A stretch of DNA of 64,000 nucleotides from Streptomyces luteolus (GTDB lineage: Bacteria > Actinomycetota > Actinomycetes > Streptomycetales > Streptomycetaceae), in the NCBI RefSeq assembly GCF_029968015.1, contig NZ_JASCIS010000001.1:186001-250000 (forward strand), in the 5' to 3' direction. Positions 15,687 through 26,336 of the stretch are shown piece by piece. How positions within the stretch are numbered: position 1 is the stretch's first letter; every line of letters begins with the position of its first letter. The translations under genes were made by a program, and so were the position numbers. Under the pieces are notes generated by a model, which saw nothing but the letters and a program-made list of their open reading frames with translations, had not been told where the DNA came from and made no database searches.

Positions 15687-18600
15687 TCACGCGTCGAAGA
15701 CCTCCGCGACCAGCGCCTCCTGCTCCGCCTGGTGGCGCTTGGCGGAGCCGACCGCCGGGGAGGAGCCGTGCGGCCGCGAGATGCGGCGCAGGCGCTCACC
15801 GTGCGGGACGTCGGCGCCGACGGCCAGGTCCAGGTGGTCGATCAGGTTGAGCGCGATGAACGGCCAGGCACCCTGGTTCGCCGGCTCCTCCTGGACCCAC
15901 AGGTATTTCTCGGCGTTCGGGAACTTGGCGATCTCCTCCTGGAGCTCGGCACCCGGCAGCGGGTACAGACGCTCGATGCGGATGATCGCCGTGTCGTTCG
16001 CGCCGCGCTTCTGCCGCTCGGCCTCCAGGTCGTAGTAGACCTTGCCCGCGCAGAAGACGACCTTGCGGACCGCGGCCGGGTCGGCCGAGGCGTCGCCGAT
16101 GACGGGACGGAAGCCGCCCGTGGTGAACTCCTCCGCCTTGGACGCCGCGGCCTTCAGACGCAGCATCGACTTCGGGGTGAAGACGATCAGCGGCTTGTGG
16201 TGCGGGTTGTGCACCTGCCACCGCAGGAGGTGGAAGTAGTTCGACGGGAGCGTCGGCATGGCGACCGTCATGTTGTTCTGCGCGCACAGCTGCAGGAACC
16301 GCTCCGGGCGGGCGGACGAGTGGTCCGGGCCCTGGCCCTCGTAGCCGTGCGGGAGCAGCAGGGTCACACCGGAGTGCTGGCCCCACTTCTGCTCCGCGGA
16401 CGAGATGAACTCGTCCACCACCGTCTGCGCGCCGTTGACGAAGTCACCGAACTGCGCCTCCCACATCACGAGCGCCTCGGGACGGGCCAGCGAGTAGCCG
16501 TACTCGAAGCCCATCGCCGCGTACTCGGAGAGCAGCGAGTCGTAGACGTTGTAGCGGGCCTGGTCCTCGGAGAGGTAGAGCAGCGGCGTGAAGTCGTCGC
16601 CCGTCTCCCGGTCGATGAGGACCGCGTGGCGCTGGCCGAAGGTGCCGCGGCGGGAGTCCTGGCCCGCGAGGCGGACCGGGGTGCCCTCCAGGAGCAGCGA
16701 GCCGATGGCCAGGGTCTCGCCCATGCCCCAGTCGATGGTGTCGTCCTCGACCATGGCCGCGCGGCGCTGCAGCTGGGGCAGCAGACGCGGGTGCACGGTG
16801 ACGCGGTCGGGGATGTTGACCTGGGACTCGGCGATCCGCTTGACGACCTCCTGCGAGACGGCCGTCTTGACCGCGACCGGGAACTCGGCCTCGGCGCCCG
16901 GGACTTCGCCCGGAGCGGACTGCTGGGTGGCCTCGCGGACCTCCGTGAAGACCTTCTCCAGCTGGCCCTGGTAGTCCTGCAGCGCCTGCTCGGCCTCTTC
17001 GAGGGTGATGTCGCCGCGACCGATGAGGGACTCGGTGTAGAGCTTGCGCACCGAGCGCTTCTTGTCGATCAGGTCGTACATCAGCGGCTGCGTGAACGCC
17101 GGGTTGTCCGACTCGTTGTGCCCGCGGCGGCGGTAGCAGATGAGGTCGATGACCACGTCCTTGTTGAACGCCTGCCGGAACTCGAAGGCCAGGCGGGCGA
17201 CGCGGACGACGGCCTCGGGGTCGTCGCCGTTGACGTGGAAGATCGGGGCCTCGATCATCCGGGCCACGTCGGTCGAGTACATGGAGGAGCGCGAGGACTC
17301 GGGCGCCGCCGTGAAGCCGACCTGGTTGTTGATGACGACGTGCACGGTGCCGCCGGTGCGGTAGCCGCGCAGCTGCGACATGTTGAGGGTCTCGGCCACG
17401 ACGCCCTGGCCCGCGAAGGCCGCGTCGCCGTGGATCGCGACCGGCAGGACCGTGAAGTCCGTGCCGCCCTTGTTGATGATGTCCTGCTTGGCGCGGGCGA
17501 TGCCCTCCAGGACCGGGTCGACCGCCTCCAGGTGCGAGGGGTTCGCGGCGAGCGAGACCTTGATCTGCTCGCCGTCGAGACCGGTGAAGGTGCCCTCGGC
17601 GCCCAGGTGGTACTTCACGTCGCCGGAGCCGTGCATCGACTTCGGGTCGAGGTTGCCCTCGAACTCGCGGAAGATCTGCGCGTACGACTTGCCGACGATG
17701 TTGGCGAGGACGTTCAGGCGGCCGCGGTGGGCCATGCCGATGACGACCTCGTCCAGGCGCGACTCGGCGGCCGAGTCGATGACCGCGTCGAGCAGCGGAA
17801 TGACGGACTCGCCGCCCTCCAGGGAGAACCGCTTCTGGCCGACGTACTTGGTCTGCAGGAACGTCTCGAAGGCCTCGGCGGCGTTCAGCCGGCGCAGGAT
17901 GCGCAGCTGCTCCTCGCGCTCCGGCTTGTTGCGCGGGCGCTCGATGCGGTCCTGGAGCCACTTGCGCTGCTTCGGGTCCTGGATGTGCATGAACTCGACG
18001 CCGGTGGTGCGGCAGTACGACTCACGCAGGACGCCGAGGATGTCGCGCAGCTTCATCATCGACTGACCGGCGAAGCCGCCGACCGCGAACTCCCGCTCCA
18101 GGTCCCACAGGGTGAGGCCGTGCTCGGTGATGTCCAGGTCGGGGTGCTTGCGCTGGCGGTACTCCAGCGGGTCGGTGTCGGCCATGACGTGGCCGCGGAC
18201 CCGGTAGGAGTGGATCAGCTCGAAGACGCGGGCGGCCTTCGTGACGTCGTCGTCGTGGCTGGCGTCGATGTCCTTGAGCCAGCGGACCGGCTCGTAGGGG
18301 ATGCGCAGCGACTTGAAGATGTCGTCGTAGAAGCCCTCCTCGCCGAGGAGGAAGTTGGCGACGATCCGCAGGAACTCGCCGGAGGCGGCGCCCTGGATGA
18401 CCCGGTGGTCGTAGGTCGACGTGAGCGTCATGACCTTCGAGATGCCGAGCTTGTTCAGGGTGTCCTGGGAGGTGCCCTGGAACTCCGCCGGGTAGTCCAT
18501 GGAGCCGACGCCCATGATCACCGACTGGCCGGGCATCAGGCGCGGCACGGAGTGGACGGTGCCGAGGCCGCCGGGGTTGGTCAGGGAGACCGTGACGCCG

Positions 18601-19499
18601 GTGAAGTCGTCCATGCCGAGCTTGCCGTTGCGGGCGCGGCGGACGATGTCCTCGTAGGCCTGCCAGAACTCGAAGAAGTTCAGGGTCTCGGCCTTCTTGA
18701 TGCCCGCGACCACGAGCTGGCGGTCGCCGTTGGGCTTGACCAGGTCGATGGCGAGGCCGAAGTTGACGTGCTCAGGCTTGACCAGGGTCGGCTTGCCGTC
18801 CTTCTCCGCGAAGGAGTAGTTCATCGACGGCATGGCCTTGATGGCCTGCACCATCGCGTACCCGATGAGGTGCGTGAAGGAGATCTTCCCGCCACGGGCG
18901 CGCTTCAGGTGGTTGTTGATGACGATGCGGTTGTCGAAGAGCAGCTTCACCGGGACCGCGCGCACGGACGTGGCCGTGGGGACCTCGATCGAGGCGTTCA
19001 TGTTCTTCGCGACGGCCGCGGCGGGGCCGCGCAGCGTCACCAGCTCGGGGCCCTCGGGGGCCTCCTTCGCAGGCTCGGCCTTCGCGGCGGGCTTCGCCGG
19101 GGCGGCGGCCGGCTTCGCGGCGGGCGCGGCCTGGGCCGCGGGCTTCGCCGGAGCGGCTACGGGGGCCGGCGCGTCGGCCGCGGGCTTGGCCGGGGCCGGG
19201 GTCTGCGTCGATACGCCTGCGGGAGCGCTCGGCTTGGTGGGGGTCCCCGCAGCCCCCGCGGCTGCGGTACCGGTGGCGGGAGCCTGCGTCGGCTGGGCCG
19301 GGGTGGCGGTGGCGCCCCCCGGCTTGTAGTCGGCGAAGAAGTCCCACCAGGCTCGGTCAACCGAGTTCGGGTCCTGGAGGTACTGCTGGTAGATCTCGTC
19401 GACGAGCCACTCGTTGGGACCGAACGCGGCGGCAGGGTTCTTGCCCTGCCCCTCTTGGTCGGTCGTGGTGCTCGAGTTACTGGGGGACTGTGGCGACAC
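15687..19499 (-). CDS. kgd: Multifunctional 2-oxoglutarate decarboxylase / dehydrogenase E1-E2 (Kgd)
   Basis: 1270 residues, the actinobacterial fusion of a SucB-like acyltransferase domain with a ThDP-dependent SucA. The N-terminal helix ([32 protein letters not shown]) is the classic E1-type start. An Ala/Pro-rich linker follows (~60-150). The E2-like catalytic domain contains [18 protein letters not shown]. From ~480 the E1 part has the [16 protein letters not shown] and [20 protein letters not shown]hDP motifs. It converts 2-oxoglutarate in the TCA cycle, as decarboxylase or as part of the dehydrogenase complex. GTG 19499 (SPQSPSNSS) is preferred over upstream starts, which read through the promoter. 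I recall this as SCO5281 in S. coelicolor. Confidence 0.96.
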   Translation of the reverse strand: MSPQSPSNSSTTTDQEGQGKNPAAAFGPNEWLVDEIYQQYLQDPNSVDRAWWDFFADYKPGGATATPAQPTQAPATGTAAAGAAGTPTKPSAPAGVSTQTPAPAKPAADAPAPVAAPAKPAAQAAPAAKPAAAPAKPAAKAEPAKEAPEGPELVTLRGPAAAVAKNMNASIEVPTATSVRAVPVKLLFDNRIVINNHLKRARGGKISFTHLIGYAMVQAIKAMPSMNYSFAEKDGKPTLVKPEHVNFGLAIDLVKPNGDRQLVVAGIKKAETLNFFEFWQAYEDIVRRARNGKLGMDDFTGVTVSLTNPGGLGTVHSVPRLMPGQSVIMGVGSMDYPAEFQGTSQDTLNKLGISKVMTLTSTYDHRVIQGAASGEFLRIVANFLLGEEGFYDDIFKSLRIPYEPVRWLKDIDASHDDDVTKAARVFELIHSYRVRGHVMADTDPLEYRQRKHPDLDITEHGLTLWDLEREFAVGGFAGQSMMKLRDILGVLRESYCRTTGVEFMHIQDPKQRKWLQDRIERPRNKPEREEQLRILRRLNAAEAFETFLQTKYVGQKRFSLEGGESVIPLLDAVIDSAAESRLDEVVIGMAHRGRLNVLANIVGKSYAQIFREFEGNLDPKSMHGSGDVKYHLGAEGTFTGLDGEQIKVSLAANPSHLEAVDPVLEGIARAKQDIINKGGTDFTVLPVAIHGDAAFAGQGVVAETLNMSQLRGYRTGGTVHVVINNQVGFTAAPESSRSSMYSTDVARMIEAPIFHVNGDDPEAVVRVARLAFEFRQAFNKDVVIDLICYRRRGHNESDNPAFTQPLMYDLIDKKRSVRKLYTESLIGRGDITLEEAEQALQDYQGQLEKVFTEVREATQQSAPGEVPGAEAEFPVAVKTAVSQEVVKRIAESQVNIPDRVTVHPRLLPQLQRRAAMVEDDTIDWGMGETLAIGSLLLEGTPVRLAGQDSRRGTFGQRHAVLIDRETGDDFTPLLYLSEDQARYNVYDSLLSEYAAMGFEYGYSLARPEALVMWEAQFGDFVNGAQTVVDEFISSAEQKWGQHSGVTLLLPHGYEGQGPDHSSARPERFLQLCAQNNMTVAMPTLPSNYFHLLRWQVHNPHHKPLIVFTPKSMLRLKAAASKAEEFTTGGFRPVIGDASADPAAVRKVVFCAGKVYYDLEAERQKRGANDTAIIRIERLYPLPGAELQEEIAKFPNAEKYLWVQEEPANQGAWPFIALNLIDHLDLAVGADVPHGERLRRISRPHGSSPAVGSAKRHQAEQEALVAEVFDA

Positions 19500-19823
19500 G
19501 GCGGTAACCGCCCTCTTCCGCTTCACAAGGTGATGGACAGCGGGAATAAAGGCTACGCCTCTGTGGCCGAGAGGTGCAGGCCGGGCGGGACTTTGGTCGC
19601 GTAAGTCACATTGGATCGCGTGTTTCGGGGCCGTAAATGGCGGGAAACAAGCGAGGTTCCGCTGCGGCCGGGCAGCGTCGCCCGCGACTGCGGCCCCTGG
19701 TCGGCCCGCACCCTTGGCACGGAAGACGTCGTTCCTCGTGAACACCCCGCTGCTTCGTTCGCGGCGAGCCGAAGATTCGAAGATCTTGTGCTTCCGTCTC
19801 GAACCCTACGTCAACCCGCGGTG
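19500..19823. other. Intergenic region upstream of kgd
   Basis: 324 bp between the sensor-kinase stop and the kgd start, both on the minus strand. It holds GCGGTAACCGC (19500-19510 region), a palindrome near the kgd start, and an AT-richer patch with GAAGATTCGAAGATCTTG near 19775. No ORF here has host-like codon use. The kgd promoter must lie in it, but I cannot place -10/-35 boxes with confidence. Confidence 0.5.
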
Positions 19824-21098
19824 TCAGGGGATTCCCGGAAGGGTGACCTGGATCCGGGCGCCACGGGTGGATTCGGCCACTCCGATCCGCCCGCCGTGCA
19901 GGTCGACCGCCCAGCGGGCGATGGCGAGGCCGAGTCCGGTGCCGCCGTCGTTGTCCGGGCCGTGCTTGCCCGCGGCCGTGCCCCGGTTGAACCGCTCGAA
20001 GACCTTGTGCCACTCGGACTCGGGGATGCCGGGGCCCTCGTCGAGCACTTCCAGGTCGAGCGACTCGGGCGTCGGCCCGCGCCTGGCCCGTACGGTGACC
20101 CGGCCGTGCGCCGGGGAGTGCTTCACCGCGTTGTCGATGAGGTTCGCCACGACCTGGTGCAGGCGTTCCGCGTCGGCGTGCGCGGTCAGCTCCGGCGGCG
20201 ATACGTCGAGGTGCAGATGGACGTCCGTACGCGTGTGCCGGCCCGAGCCGGACGGCATGCCCTGGCGCTGCGCGGCGGCGGCACCGGACAGCTGGGCCTC
20301 CTTCAGGACGCCCGAGAGGTACGGCCAGACCTCGAAGCGGCGGGCCCGCAGCGGTACGACGCCGTTGTCCAGACGGGACAGGTCGAGCAGCGTCTCCACC
20401 AGGCGGCCGAGCCGCTCGGTCTGCTTCAGGGCGGTGCGCATGGTCTCCGGGTCGGCCTCGGAGACGCCGTCGACGACGTTCTCCAGGACCGCGCGCAGCG
20501 CCGCGATCGGGGTGCGCAGCTCGTGCGAGACGTTCGCCACCAGCTCCTTGCGGTGCTGGTCCTGGGCCTCCAGGTCGTCGGCCATGCGGTTGATGGTGCA
20601 GGCCAGGTCGCCGAGTTCGTCGCGGCGGCCCGCGCCGCGGACCCGGCGGGTGTAGTCGCCGTGCGATATGGACCGGGCGACGGTGTTCATCTCGTCCAGC
20701 GGCGCGGTCAGCGAGTGCGCGACGAACTGGGTGATCAGCAAGGTGGCGATGACCGAGAAGACCGTGATGAAGCGCAGCTCGGTCTCGGTGCGCACGGCGA
20801 TCATCAGCAGGCCGGTGGTGATGAAGACCGAGACGACGACGAGCGTGCCGAGCTTCGTCTTGATCGAGAACGGGCGCAGATCGTGCAGCGCGCCCGGCTG
20901 CCGCAGCAGTCCCGCGAAGAGCTTCTTCGGCCGCCGCACCACCGAGAGCAGCCGCTTCGGCCGCAGCGCGGCGGGCAGGTCGCGCCCGCCCGTCCGCGTC
21001 CGCGCCGACGGCCGCAGCCGCCGCAGCCGTGCCGTGAGCGGCCGCGCCGCTCCGCCCCGCCGCGCCAGGGCGGAGGCCCGGCTCCGCAGCCCGTTCAT
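19824..21098 (-). CDS. HAMP-type sensor histidine kinase
   Basis: 424 residues. The N-terminal ~80 are Arg-rich and cytoplasmic. Two closely spaced membrane segments (about 84-102 and 109-128) have almost no external loop, so it probably senses within the membrane or from the cytoplasm. HAMP follows (SLTAPLDEMNTVARSISHGD), then the H-box ELVANVSHELRTPIAALR with His192, and an HATPase with N-box NLIDNAVKHSP and G-boxes DEGPGIPE and GGTGLGLAI. It starts 10 bp after the response-regulator stop, so the two form an operon. The ligand is unknown. I recall the same pair between kgd and lon in S. coelicolor. Confidence 0.93.
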   Translation of the reverse strand: MNGLRSRASALARRGGAARPLTARLRRLRPSARTRTGGRDLPAALRPKRLLSVVRRPKKLFAGLLRQPGALHDLRPFSIKTKLGTLVVVSVFITTGLLMIAVRTETELRFITVFSVIATLLITQFVAHSLTAPLDEMNTVARSISHGDYTRRVRGAGRRDELGDLACTINRMADDLEAQDQHRKELVANVSHELRTPIAALRAVLENVVDGVSEADPETMRTALKQTERLGRLVETLLDLSRLDNGVVPLRARRFEVWPYLSGVLKEAQLSGAAAAQRQGMPSGSGRHTRTDVHLHLDVSPPELTAHADAERLHQVVANLIDNAVKHSPAHGRVTVRARRGPTPESLDLEVLDEGPGIPESEWHKVFERFNRGTAAGKHGPDNDGGTGLGLAIARWAVDLHGGRIGVAESTRGARIQVTLPGIP

Positions 21099-21108
21099 GC
21101 CCGTCCCC

Positions 21109-21846
21109 TCACGGAGTGGGGGTCTCCAGGGCGTACCCCACCCCGTGCACCGTACGGATCCGCTCCGCGCCGATCTTCCGGCGGAGCGCCTTGATGTGGC
21201 TGTCGACGGTGCGGGTGCCGGAGGCGTCCGCCCAGTCCCAGACCTCGGCGAGCAGCTGCTCGCGGGAGAGCACCGCGCGCGGGGTGTTGGCCAGGCAGAC
21301 GAGCAGGTCGAACTCGGTCGGCGTGAGGTGCACGTCCTCGGAGCGGACCCGTACGCGGCGCTGCGCGTGGTCGATCTCCAGCTCGCCGAGGCGCAGTATG
21401 CCGCTGCGCGGCGTCGCTGCGGCGAGCGCGGCACGCTCCACCCGGCGAAGGAGCACATGCACCCGGGCCGCCAGTTCCCGCATGGAGAAAGGCTTCGTCA
21501 TGTAGTCGTCGGCGCCGACGCCGAGGCCGACCAGCATGTCCGTCTCGTCGTCACGCGCCGTCAGCATCAGCACCGGCACCGGGCGCTGCGCCTGGACCCG
21601 GCGGCAGACCTCCAGGCCGTCGAAGCCGGGCAGCATGATGTCGAGGATCAGCAGGTCGGGCTGCCAGGCCTCGGCGGTGTCCACGGCGGACGGGCCGTCG
21701 ACCGCGGTCTGGACGAGGAAGCCCTCCGCGCGCAGCCGGGCGGCGATGGCGTCGACGATGGTCGGATCGTCCTCGATCACGAGAACCCGGCGCTGGGCAC
21801 CCGGCGTGGGCGCCGTGCCGTTGTGGGAGGTGTGTGTCTGCTCCAT
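21109..21846 (-). CDS. OmpR/PhoB-family response regulator
   Basis: 245 residues. The receiver domain has acidic residues in VLVIEDDPTIV, the phospho-accepting Asp in LLILDIMLPGFDGLEV, and KPF (MTKPFSMRELA). The C-terminal winged helix contains LTPTEFDLLVCLANTPRAVL, and WDWADASGTRTVDSHIKALR is the recognition segment. It pairs with the downstream histidine kinase. Start ATG 21846 is the first in frame and begins a disordered 20-residue lead. Targets cannot be inferred here. Confidence 0.95.
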   Translation of the reverse strand: MEQTHTSHNGTAPTPGAQRRVLVIEDDPTIVDAIAARLRAEGFLVQTAVDGPSAVDTAEAWQPDLLILDIMLPGFDGLEVCRRVQAQRPVPVLMLTARDDETDMLVGLGVGADDYMTKPFSMRELAARVHVLLRRVERAALAAATPRSGILRLGELEIDHAQRRVRVRSEDVHLTPTEFDLLVCLANTPRAVLSREQLLAEVWDWADASGTRTVDSHIKALRRKIGAERIRTVHGVGYALETPTP

Positions 21847-21947
21847 GGCCCCGCCCCTGAAGATGCGCCTTGAATGCCTGCGGTGGATCTGCAGTAAAGA
21901 TCCCGCGTGTGTCGGGTCAGAGCGTACGGGGAGTTACGGGCCCTCGG

Positions 21948-22664
21948 CTACGCAGCCCTGATGCCGAGGTGGACCACGTCCGGTACGCCCCGGGCAACGG
22001 CTACCTCTTCCGTACGTACCGCGTCGAAACCGGCATTGCGCAGAGCCTTCTCGAATCCGGCGGAGGGCCGGGCGGACCAGACGGCGAGCACTCCGCCGGG
22101 GTGCAGCCGGGCCGCGCAGGCGGCGAGTCCGGCGGGGGAGTAGAGGCTGTCGTTGTCCTCGGTGACGGTCCAGTCGGGCCCGTTGTCGATGTCGAGGCAG
22201 AGCGCGTCGTACCCCGGATGCCCGGCCGGGGCCGGGGCGTGGAGGTGGGCGACGAGGTCGGCCTCGACGATCCGGGTGCGCGGGTCCGCGAACGCCTCGG
22301 CGGTGTACGGGGCGAGGGGGCCGGTGCGGTGCCAGTCGACGATGGCCGCCTCGCGCTCGACGACGGTGATGCGGCCCCAGCGCGGGTCGGCGGCGGCGTG
22401 CGCGAGGGAGAAGCCGACGCCGAGCCCGCCGATCAGGACGGAGGGCGCGGGCCTGTCGTCCAGGGGGCCGAGGGCATCCCGGGCGGCGTCCACGAGCAGC
22501 CGCTCGGAACGCCCGTCCGACGTGTCCATCAGGAACGTGCCGTTGGCGATGATCTGCAACAGCCCGCCGTGCCTGCGCAACACCACCTCACCGTGCGGGC
22601 CGGTGCGGCGGTCGAGGACGACGGGCTGCTGCTCGGTGTCGTACGGGGCGTGCATGCGGCCCAT
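21948..22664 (-). CDS. Spermidine synthase-like SAM-fold protein
   Basis: 238 residues. A spermine/spermidine synthase-like fold: strand-rich N-terminus (GEVVLRRHGGLLQIIANGTF), nucleotide loop VLIGGLGVGFSLAHA, acidic ribose contact ITVVEREAAIVDWH, and the active-site-like DALCLDIDNGPDW. The Asp-rich aminopropyltransferase signature is altered (LDIDNGP rather than the usual D-x-x-DP), so true polyamine synthesis is uncertain; many actinomycete relatives are annotated only as spermidine synthase-like. Start 22664 (MGRM) or 22655 (MHAP); the latter has an AGGATGGG upstream. Confidence 0.8.
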   Translation of the reverse strand: MGRMHAPYDTEQQPVVLDRRTGPHGEVVLRRHGGLLQIIANGTFLMDTSDGRSERLLVDAARDALGPLDDRPAPSVLIGGLGVGFSLAHAAADPRWGRITVVEREAAIVDWHRTGPLAPYTAEAFADPRTRIVEADLVAHLHAPAPAGHPGYDALCLDIDNGPDWTVTEDNDSLYSPAGLAACAARLHPGGVLAVWSARPSAGFEKALRNAGFDAVRTEEVAVARGVPDVVHLGIRAA

Positions 22665-22718
22665 CCTGCAGTAGCCGCGGGCCGGCGCGACACCGGGTTT
22701 CGGCCGTACCCGCCGGGC

Positions 22719-23501
22719 TCAGTGCCGGAACAGGGTGTGCTGGGGTTCCGGGCGGGCCGCCTGGCGGAGGAGCATCGTCAGGAAGCCGAGCGTGCCGCGG
22801 TAGCCGCGCAGCCACTCCTCGCGGTGCTGGGCGGCGGCACGCAGGGCCTCGGCGCTGTCCGGGTCGTCGGCGTGGTCGAGGGCCCAGCGCGAGAGGGTGC
22901 CGGTCCACGCCCACTCGTACTCGTCCCACTCGGCGAGCGTGCTGATGTGGCCGTGGACCGGGATCCACTGGTCGAGCAGGACCTGGTCGACCGTGTTCGG
23001 CAGCGACATGAACTCGTCCTCGGCGAAGCCGGCCTGGAGCGTCTCGGGGCCCGGCGCCTTCTCCCAGAAGCCGTCGCCGACGATCAGGGTGCCGCCGGGC
23101 GCGAGGTGCTTGCGGGCCGCTTCGAGGGTGGGCAGCAGACCGCCGAAGGCGTGCGTCGCGCCGACGCAGAGGACGGCGTCGTACTGGTGCGGGGCGCTGT
23201 ACGCGGTGGCGTCCTCCTGGTGCAGCGCGACGCGGTCGGCGAGGCCTGCGGCGGCGATCCGTTCGCGCCCCAGGCCGAGCGCGGACTCGCTCACGTCGAC
23301 GCCGTCGGCCCGCACGCCGGGGCGTTCGGCGGCGGCCCGCAGCAGCCAGGCGCCCTCGCCGCAGCCGAGGTCGAGGACGCGCTCGTCGCCGTGCGGCAGG
23401 GCGAGGTCGAGGAGGTGTCGCACCGTCGACTCGTGCAGGGGGGCGGCGATGGGGTGATCGCCGTGCGCGATCGTACTGAGCTTCTGTCGCAGTCGGTCCA
23501 T
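22719..23501 (-). CDS. Class I SAM-dependent methyltransferase
   Basis: 260 residues with the methyltransferase motif I VLDLGCGEGAWLLRAAA, acidic motif II DGVDVSESAL, and later strands DAVLCVGATHAFGG and LAPGGTLIVGDGFWE. Trp/Tyr-rich downstream segment (EWDEYEWAWTGTLSRWALDH) is typical of small-molecule methyltransferases of the Cfa/UbiE type. The substrate is unknown. It lies 54 bp upstream of the spermidine-synthase-like gene on the same strand, so the two may be cotranscribed. Confidence 0.88.
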   Translation of the reverse strand: MDRLRQKLSTIAHGDHPIAAPLHESTVRHLLDLALPHGDERVLDLGCGEGAWLLRAAAERPGVRADGVDVSESALGLGRERIAAAGLADRVALHQEDATAYSAPHQYDAVLCVGATHAFGGLLPTLEAARKHLAPGGTLIVGDGFWEKAPGPETLQAGFAEDEFMSLPNTVDQVLLDQWIPVHGHISTLAEWDEYEWAWTGTLSRWALDHADDPDSAEALRAAAQHREEWLRGYRGTLGFLTMLLRQAARPEPQHTLFRH

Positions 23502-23544
23502 GGGCGCATCATGCCTGCGCCGGGTGTCGGCTGTCGCGGGGGTG

Positions 23545-23736
23545 TCTTCTTCCCCTCCCCGCCCCTTCCCGAAAGCCTGCGGCGCTTCGGGGGCCAGCCC
23601 CCGGACCCCCGCTCCTCAATCGCCGGAGGGGCTCAACTTTGAGCCCCTCCGGCGATTGAGGAGGCCCGTCCGGCAGGCCACGCGGCGCCAGCCGCATATC
23701 GGACACAGTCGGGAAGGGGCGGGGAGGGGAAGAAGA
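23545..23736. repeat. MITE-like element with 28-bp terminal inverted repeats (copy B)
   Basis: 192 bp. TCTTCTTCCCCTCCCCGCCC plus CTTCCCGA at 23545-23572 is exactly the reverse complement of 23709-23736. The interior has the CGGGGGCCAGCCCCCG hairpin and a central palindrome CGCCGGAGGGGCTCAA / TGAGCCCCTCCGGCG. It shares ends and core with copy A at 71-268. It lies between a methyltransferase gene and the lon promoter. Confidence 0.75.
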
Positions 23737-23788
23737 GCGTGATCGCTCACAGCGAACGGTGCCGGGGAAGATTCGAGCCCTACGCAGC

Positions 23789-23809
23789 ATTGAGCCCACA
23801 TAGCTCAAC
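23789..23809 (+). promoter_or_regulatory. HAIR-like operator (HspR site) upstream of lon
   Basis: ATTGAGC-N7-GCTCAAC matches the HAIR consensus CTTGAGT-N7-ACTCAAG at the core TTGAG-N9-CTCAA, a perfect dyad ending 22 bp before the lon ATG. HspR is known to repress lon through such a site in Streptomyces. The flanking bases deviate, so affinity may differ. Confidence 0.8.
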
Positions 23810-23830
23810 TTGACTGCCGAAGGGGAGATC

Positions 23831-26233
23831 ATGGCATCGACGTCCGCACCGCTCACCCTGCCCGTCCTGCCGCTCGACGACGAGGTCGTGCTGCCCGGCA
23901 TGGTGGTGCCCCTGGACCTCAACGATCCCGACGTACGAGCCGCGGTGGAGGCCGCGCAGGCCGCCGCGCGCGGACAGACGGGGAAGCCACAAGTCCTGCT
24001 CGTCCCGCGCATCGACGGCACGTACGCGGGCACCGGCGTCCTCGGCACCGTCGAGCAGGTCGGCCGCCTCGCCGACGGCGACCCCGGCGCCCTGATCAAG
24101 GGCCGCGGGCGCGTGCAGATCGGCGCGGGCACGACCGGACCCGGCGCCGCCCTGTGGGTGGAGGGCATCGAGGTCGACGAGGCCGTGCCCGAACCGCTGC
24201 CGGGTGCGGTGACCGAGCTGGCCAAGGAGTACAAGGCCCTCGCGACCAGCTGGCTGAAGAAGCGCGGCGCCTGGCAGGTCGTGGACCGGGTCCAGCAGAT
24301 TGACGACATCTCGGCGCTCGCCGACAACTCCGGCTACTCGCCCTTCCTGACCACCGCGCAGAAGGTCGAACTCCTGGAGACCACCGACCCGGTGGAGCGC
24401 CTCAAGCTCGCCGCGAAGCTGCTCAGCGACCACCTCGCCGAGCAGGACGTGGCGGAGTCCATCGCGAAGGACGTCCAGGAGGGCGTCGACAAGCAGCAGC
24501 GCGAGTTCCTGCTCCGCCGCCAGCTCGAAGCCGTACGCAAGGAGCTGCGCGAGCTGAACGGCGAGTCGGAGGGTGAGGAGTCCGACGGCTACCGGGCCCG
24601 GGTCGAGGCCGCCGACCTGCCCGAGCACGTCCGTGAGGCCGCGCTCAAGGAGGTCGACAAGCTGGAGCGGTCCAGCGACCAGTCCCCCGAGGGGTCGTGG
24701 ATCCGCACCTGGCTGGACACCGTGCTCGAACTCCCGTGGAGCGAGAGGACGGAGGACGCGTACGACATCCAGGGCGCCCAGGCCGTCCTCGACGCCGAGC
24801 ACGCGGGCCTGGAGGACGTGAAGGAGCGCATCACCGAGTACCTGGCGGTGCGCAAGCGCCGCACGGACCGGGGGCTCGGCGTCGTCGGCGGCCGTCGCGG
24901 AGGCGCCGTGCTCGCGCTCGTCGGCCCGCCCGGCGTCGGCAAGACCTCGCTCGGCGAGTCCGTCGCGCACGCCATGGGCCGTAAGTTCGTCCGCGTCGCC
25001 CTCGGCGGTGTCCGCGACGAGGCGGAGATCCGCGGCCACCGTCGTACGTACGTGGGGGCGCTGCCCGGACGGATCGTGCGAGCGGTCAAGGAGGCGGGCT
25101 CGATGAACCCGGTCGTCCTGCTCGACGAGATCGACAAGGTCGGCTCCGACTTCCGCGGCGACCCGGCCGCCGCCCTGCTCGAAGTCCTCGACCCGGCACA
25201 GAACCACACGTTCCGCGACCACTACCTGGAGGTCGAACTCGACCTGAGCGACGTCGTCTTCCTGGCCACCGCCAACGTCCTGGAGGCCATCCCGGAGGCG
25301 CTGCTCGACCGTATGGAACTGGTCCGGCTCGACGGCTACACGGAGGACGAGAAGGTCGTCATCGCCCGCGACCACCTGCTCCCGCGCCAGCTGGAGCGGG
25401 CGGGCCTGGCCCCGGACGAGGTGGCCCTCGACGAGTCCGCGCTGCGCAAGCTGGCCGGCGAGTACACGCGCGAGGCCGGCGTCCGCAACCTGGAGCGCTC
25501 GGTCGGCCGGCTCCTCCGCAAGGTCGCCGCGCAGAGCGAGCTCGGCGAGCGGGAGCTGCCGTTCACCGTCACCGCCGACGACCTGCGCGGCCTGATCGGA
25601 CGGCCGCACCACGTGCCCGAGTCCGCCCAGGACCCGGCCGAGCGGCGCACCGCGGTGCCCGGCGTGGCCACCGGCCTCGCGGTCACCGGCGCGGGCGGCG
25701 ACGTGCTGTACGTGGAGGCGTCCCTGGCCGACCCGGAGACGGGCGCGGCGGGTCTGACCCTGACCGGTCAGCTCGGCGACGTGATGAAGGAGTCCGCGCA
25801 GATCGCGCTCTCCTTCCTCCGCTCGCACGGGGCCGAACTGGAGCTTCCCGTAGGCGACTTGAAGGACCGGGGCGCGCACATCCACTTCCCGGCGGGCGCG
25901 GTCCCGAAGGACGGGCCGAGCGCGGGCATCACGATGACGACGGCGCTCGCGTCGCTGCTCTCGGGCAGGCTCGTCCGTACGGATGTGGCGATGACGGGTG
26001 AGGTGTCCCTGACCGGGCGCGTGCTGCCGATCGGCGGCGTCAAGCAGAAGCTGCTCGCCGCGCACCGGGCGGGGGTCACCACGGTGATCATCCCGAAGCG
26101 GAATGAGGCGGACTTGGACGATGTCCCGGCGGAGGTACTCGACGGCCTTGAGGTACACCCGGTGACGGATGTCCGCCAGGTCCTCGAACTGGCCCTCGCC
26201 CCGGCGGAGGTGGGGGTTCCGGTGGCGGCGTAG
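23831..26233 (+). CDS. lon: ATP-dependent protease La (Lon)
   Basis: 800 residues, full-length bacterial LonA. The N-terminal substrate domain begins [20 protein letters not shown]. The AAA+ module has Walker [10 protein letters not shown] (365-373) and Walker [10 protein letters not shown]. The protease domain has the Ser-Lys dyad: Ser697 in KDGPSAG and Lys738 in [14 protein letters not shown]. It degrades misfolded and regulatory proteins in the cytosol. ATG 23831 follows AAGGGGAGATC, a good ribosome site; the upstream TTG in the same frame overlaps the operator. The HAIR-like site indicates heat-shock control by HspR. I recall lon as SCO5285. Confidence 0.97.
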   Translation: MASTSAPLTLPVLPLDDEVVLPGMVVPLDLNDPDVRAAVEAAQAAARGQTGKPQVLLVPRIDGTYAGTGVLGTVEQVGRLADGDPGALIKGRGRVQIGAGTTGPGAALWVEGIEVDEAVPEPLPGAVTELAKEYKALATSWLKKRGAWQVVDRVQQIDDISALADNSGYSPFLTTAQKVELLETTDPVERLKLAAKLLSDHLAEQDVAESIAKDVQEGVDKQQREFLLRRQLEAVRKELRELNGESEGEESDGYRARVEAADLPEHVREAALKEVDKLERSSDQSPEGSWIRTWLDTVLELPWSERTEDAYDIQGAQAVLDAEHAGLEDVKERITEYLAVRKRRTDRGLGVVGGRRGGAVLALVGPPGVGKTSLGESVAHAMGRKFVRVALGGVRDEAEIRGHRRTYVGALPGRIVRAVKEAGSMNPVVLLDEIDKVGSDFRGDPAAALLEVLDPAQNHTFRDHYLEVELDLSDVVFLATANVLEAIPEALLDRMELVRLDGYTEDEKVVIARDHLLPRQLERAGLAPDEVALDESALRKLAGEYTREAGVRNLERSVGRLLRKVAAQSELGERELPFTVTADDLRGLIGRPHHVPESAQDPAERRTAVPGVATGLAVTGAGGDVLYVEASLADPETGAAGLTLTGQLGDVMKESAQIALSFLRSHGAELELPVGDLKDRGAHIHFPAGAVPKDGPSAGITMTTALASLLSGRLVRTDVAMTGEVSLTGRVLPIGGVKQKLLAAHRAGVTTVIIPKRNEADLDDVPAEVLDGLEVHPVTDVRQVLELALAPAEVGVPVAA

Positions 26234-26267
26234 GGCACCCCCAGGGGGCTCCGCCCCCGGACCCCGC

Positions 26268-26317
26268 TCCTCAATCGCCGGAGGGGCTGAATTTTCAGCC
26301 CCTCCGGCGATTGAGGA
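26268..26317. terminator. 24-bp perfect hairpin, core of the interspersed repeat (copy C), between lon and the GH25 gene
   Basis: TCCTCAATCGCCGGAGGGGC plus TGAA is followed after 2 bases by its exact reverse complement. Flanking GGGGGCTCCGCCCCCGGACC (26244-26263) is also shared with the MITE-like copies, but the terminal inverted repeats are missing. Between convergent genes it would act as a bidirectional terminator. Confidence 0.75.
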
Positions 26318-26336
26318 GGCCCGTCCGGCAGGACGG

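Noticed and set aside
15405..19604. 1399-codon open frame antisense to kgd
   Set aside because: It mirrors kgd codon structure; in very high-GC genomes the antisense frame is often open. Sequence is low in recognisable motifs, Arg/Gly/Leu/Val-rich, and runs across the terminator.
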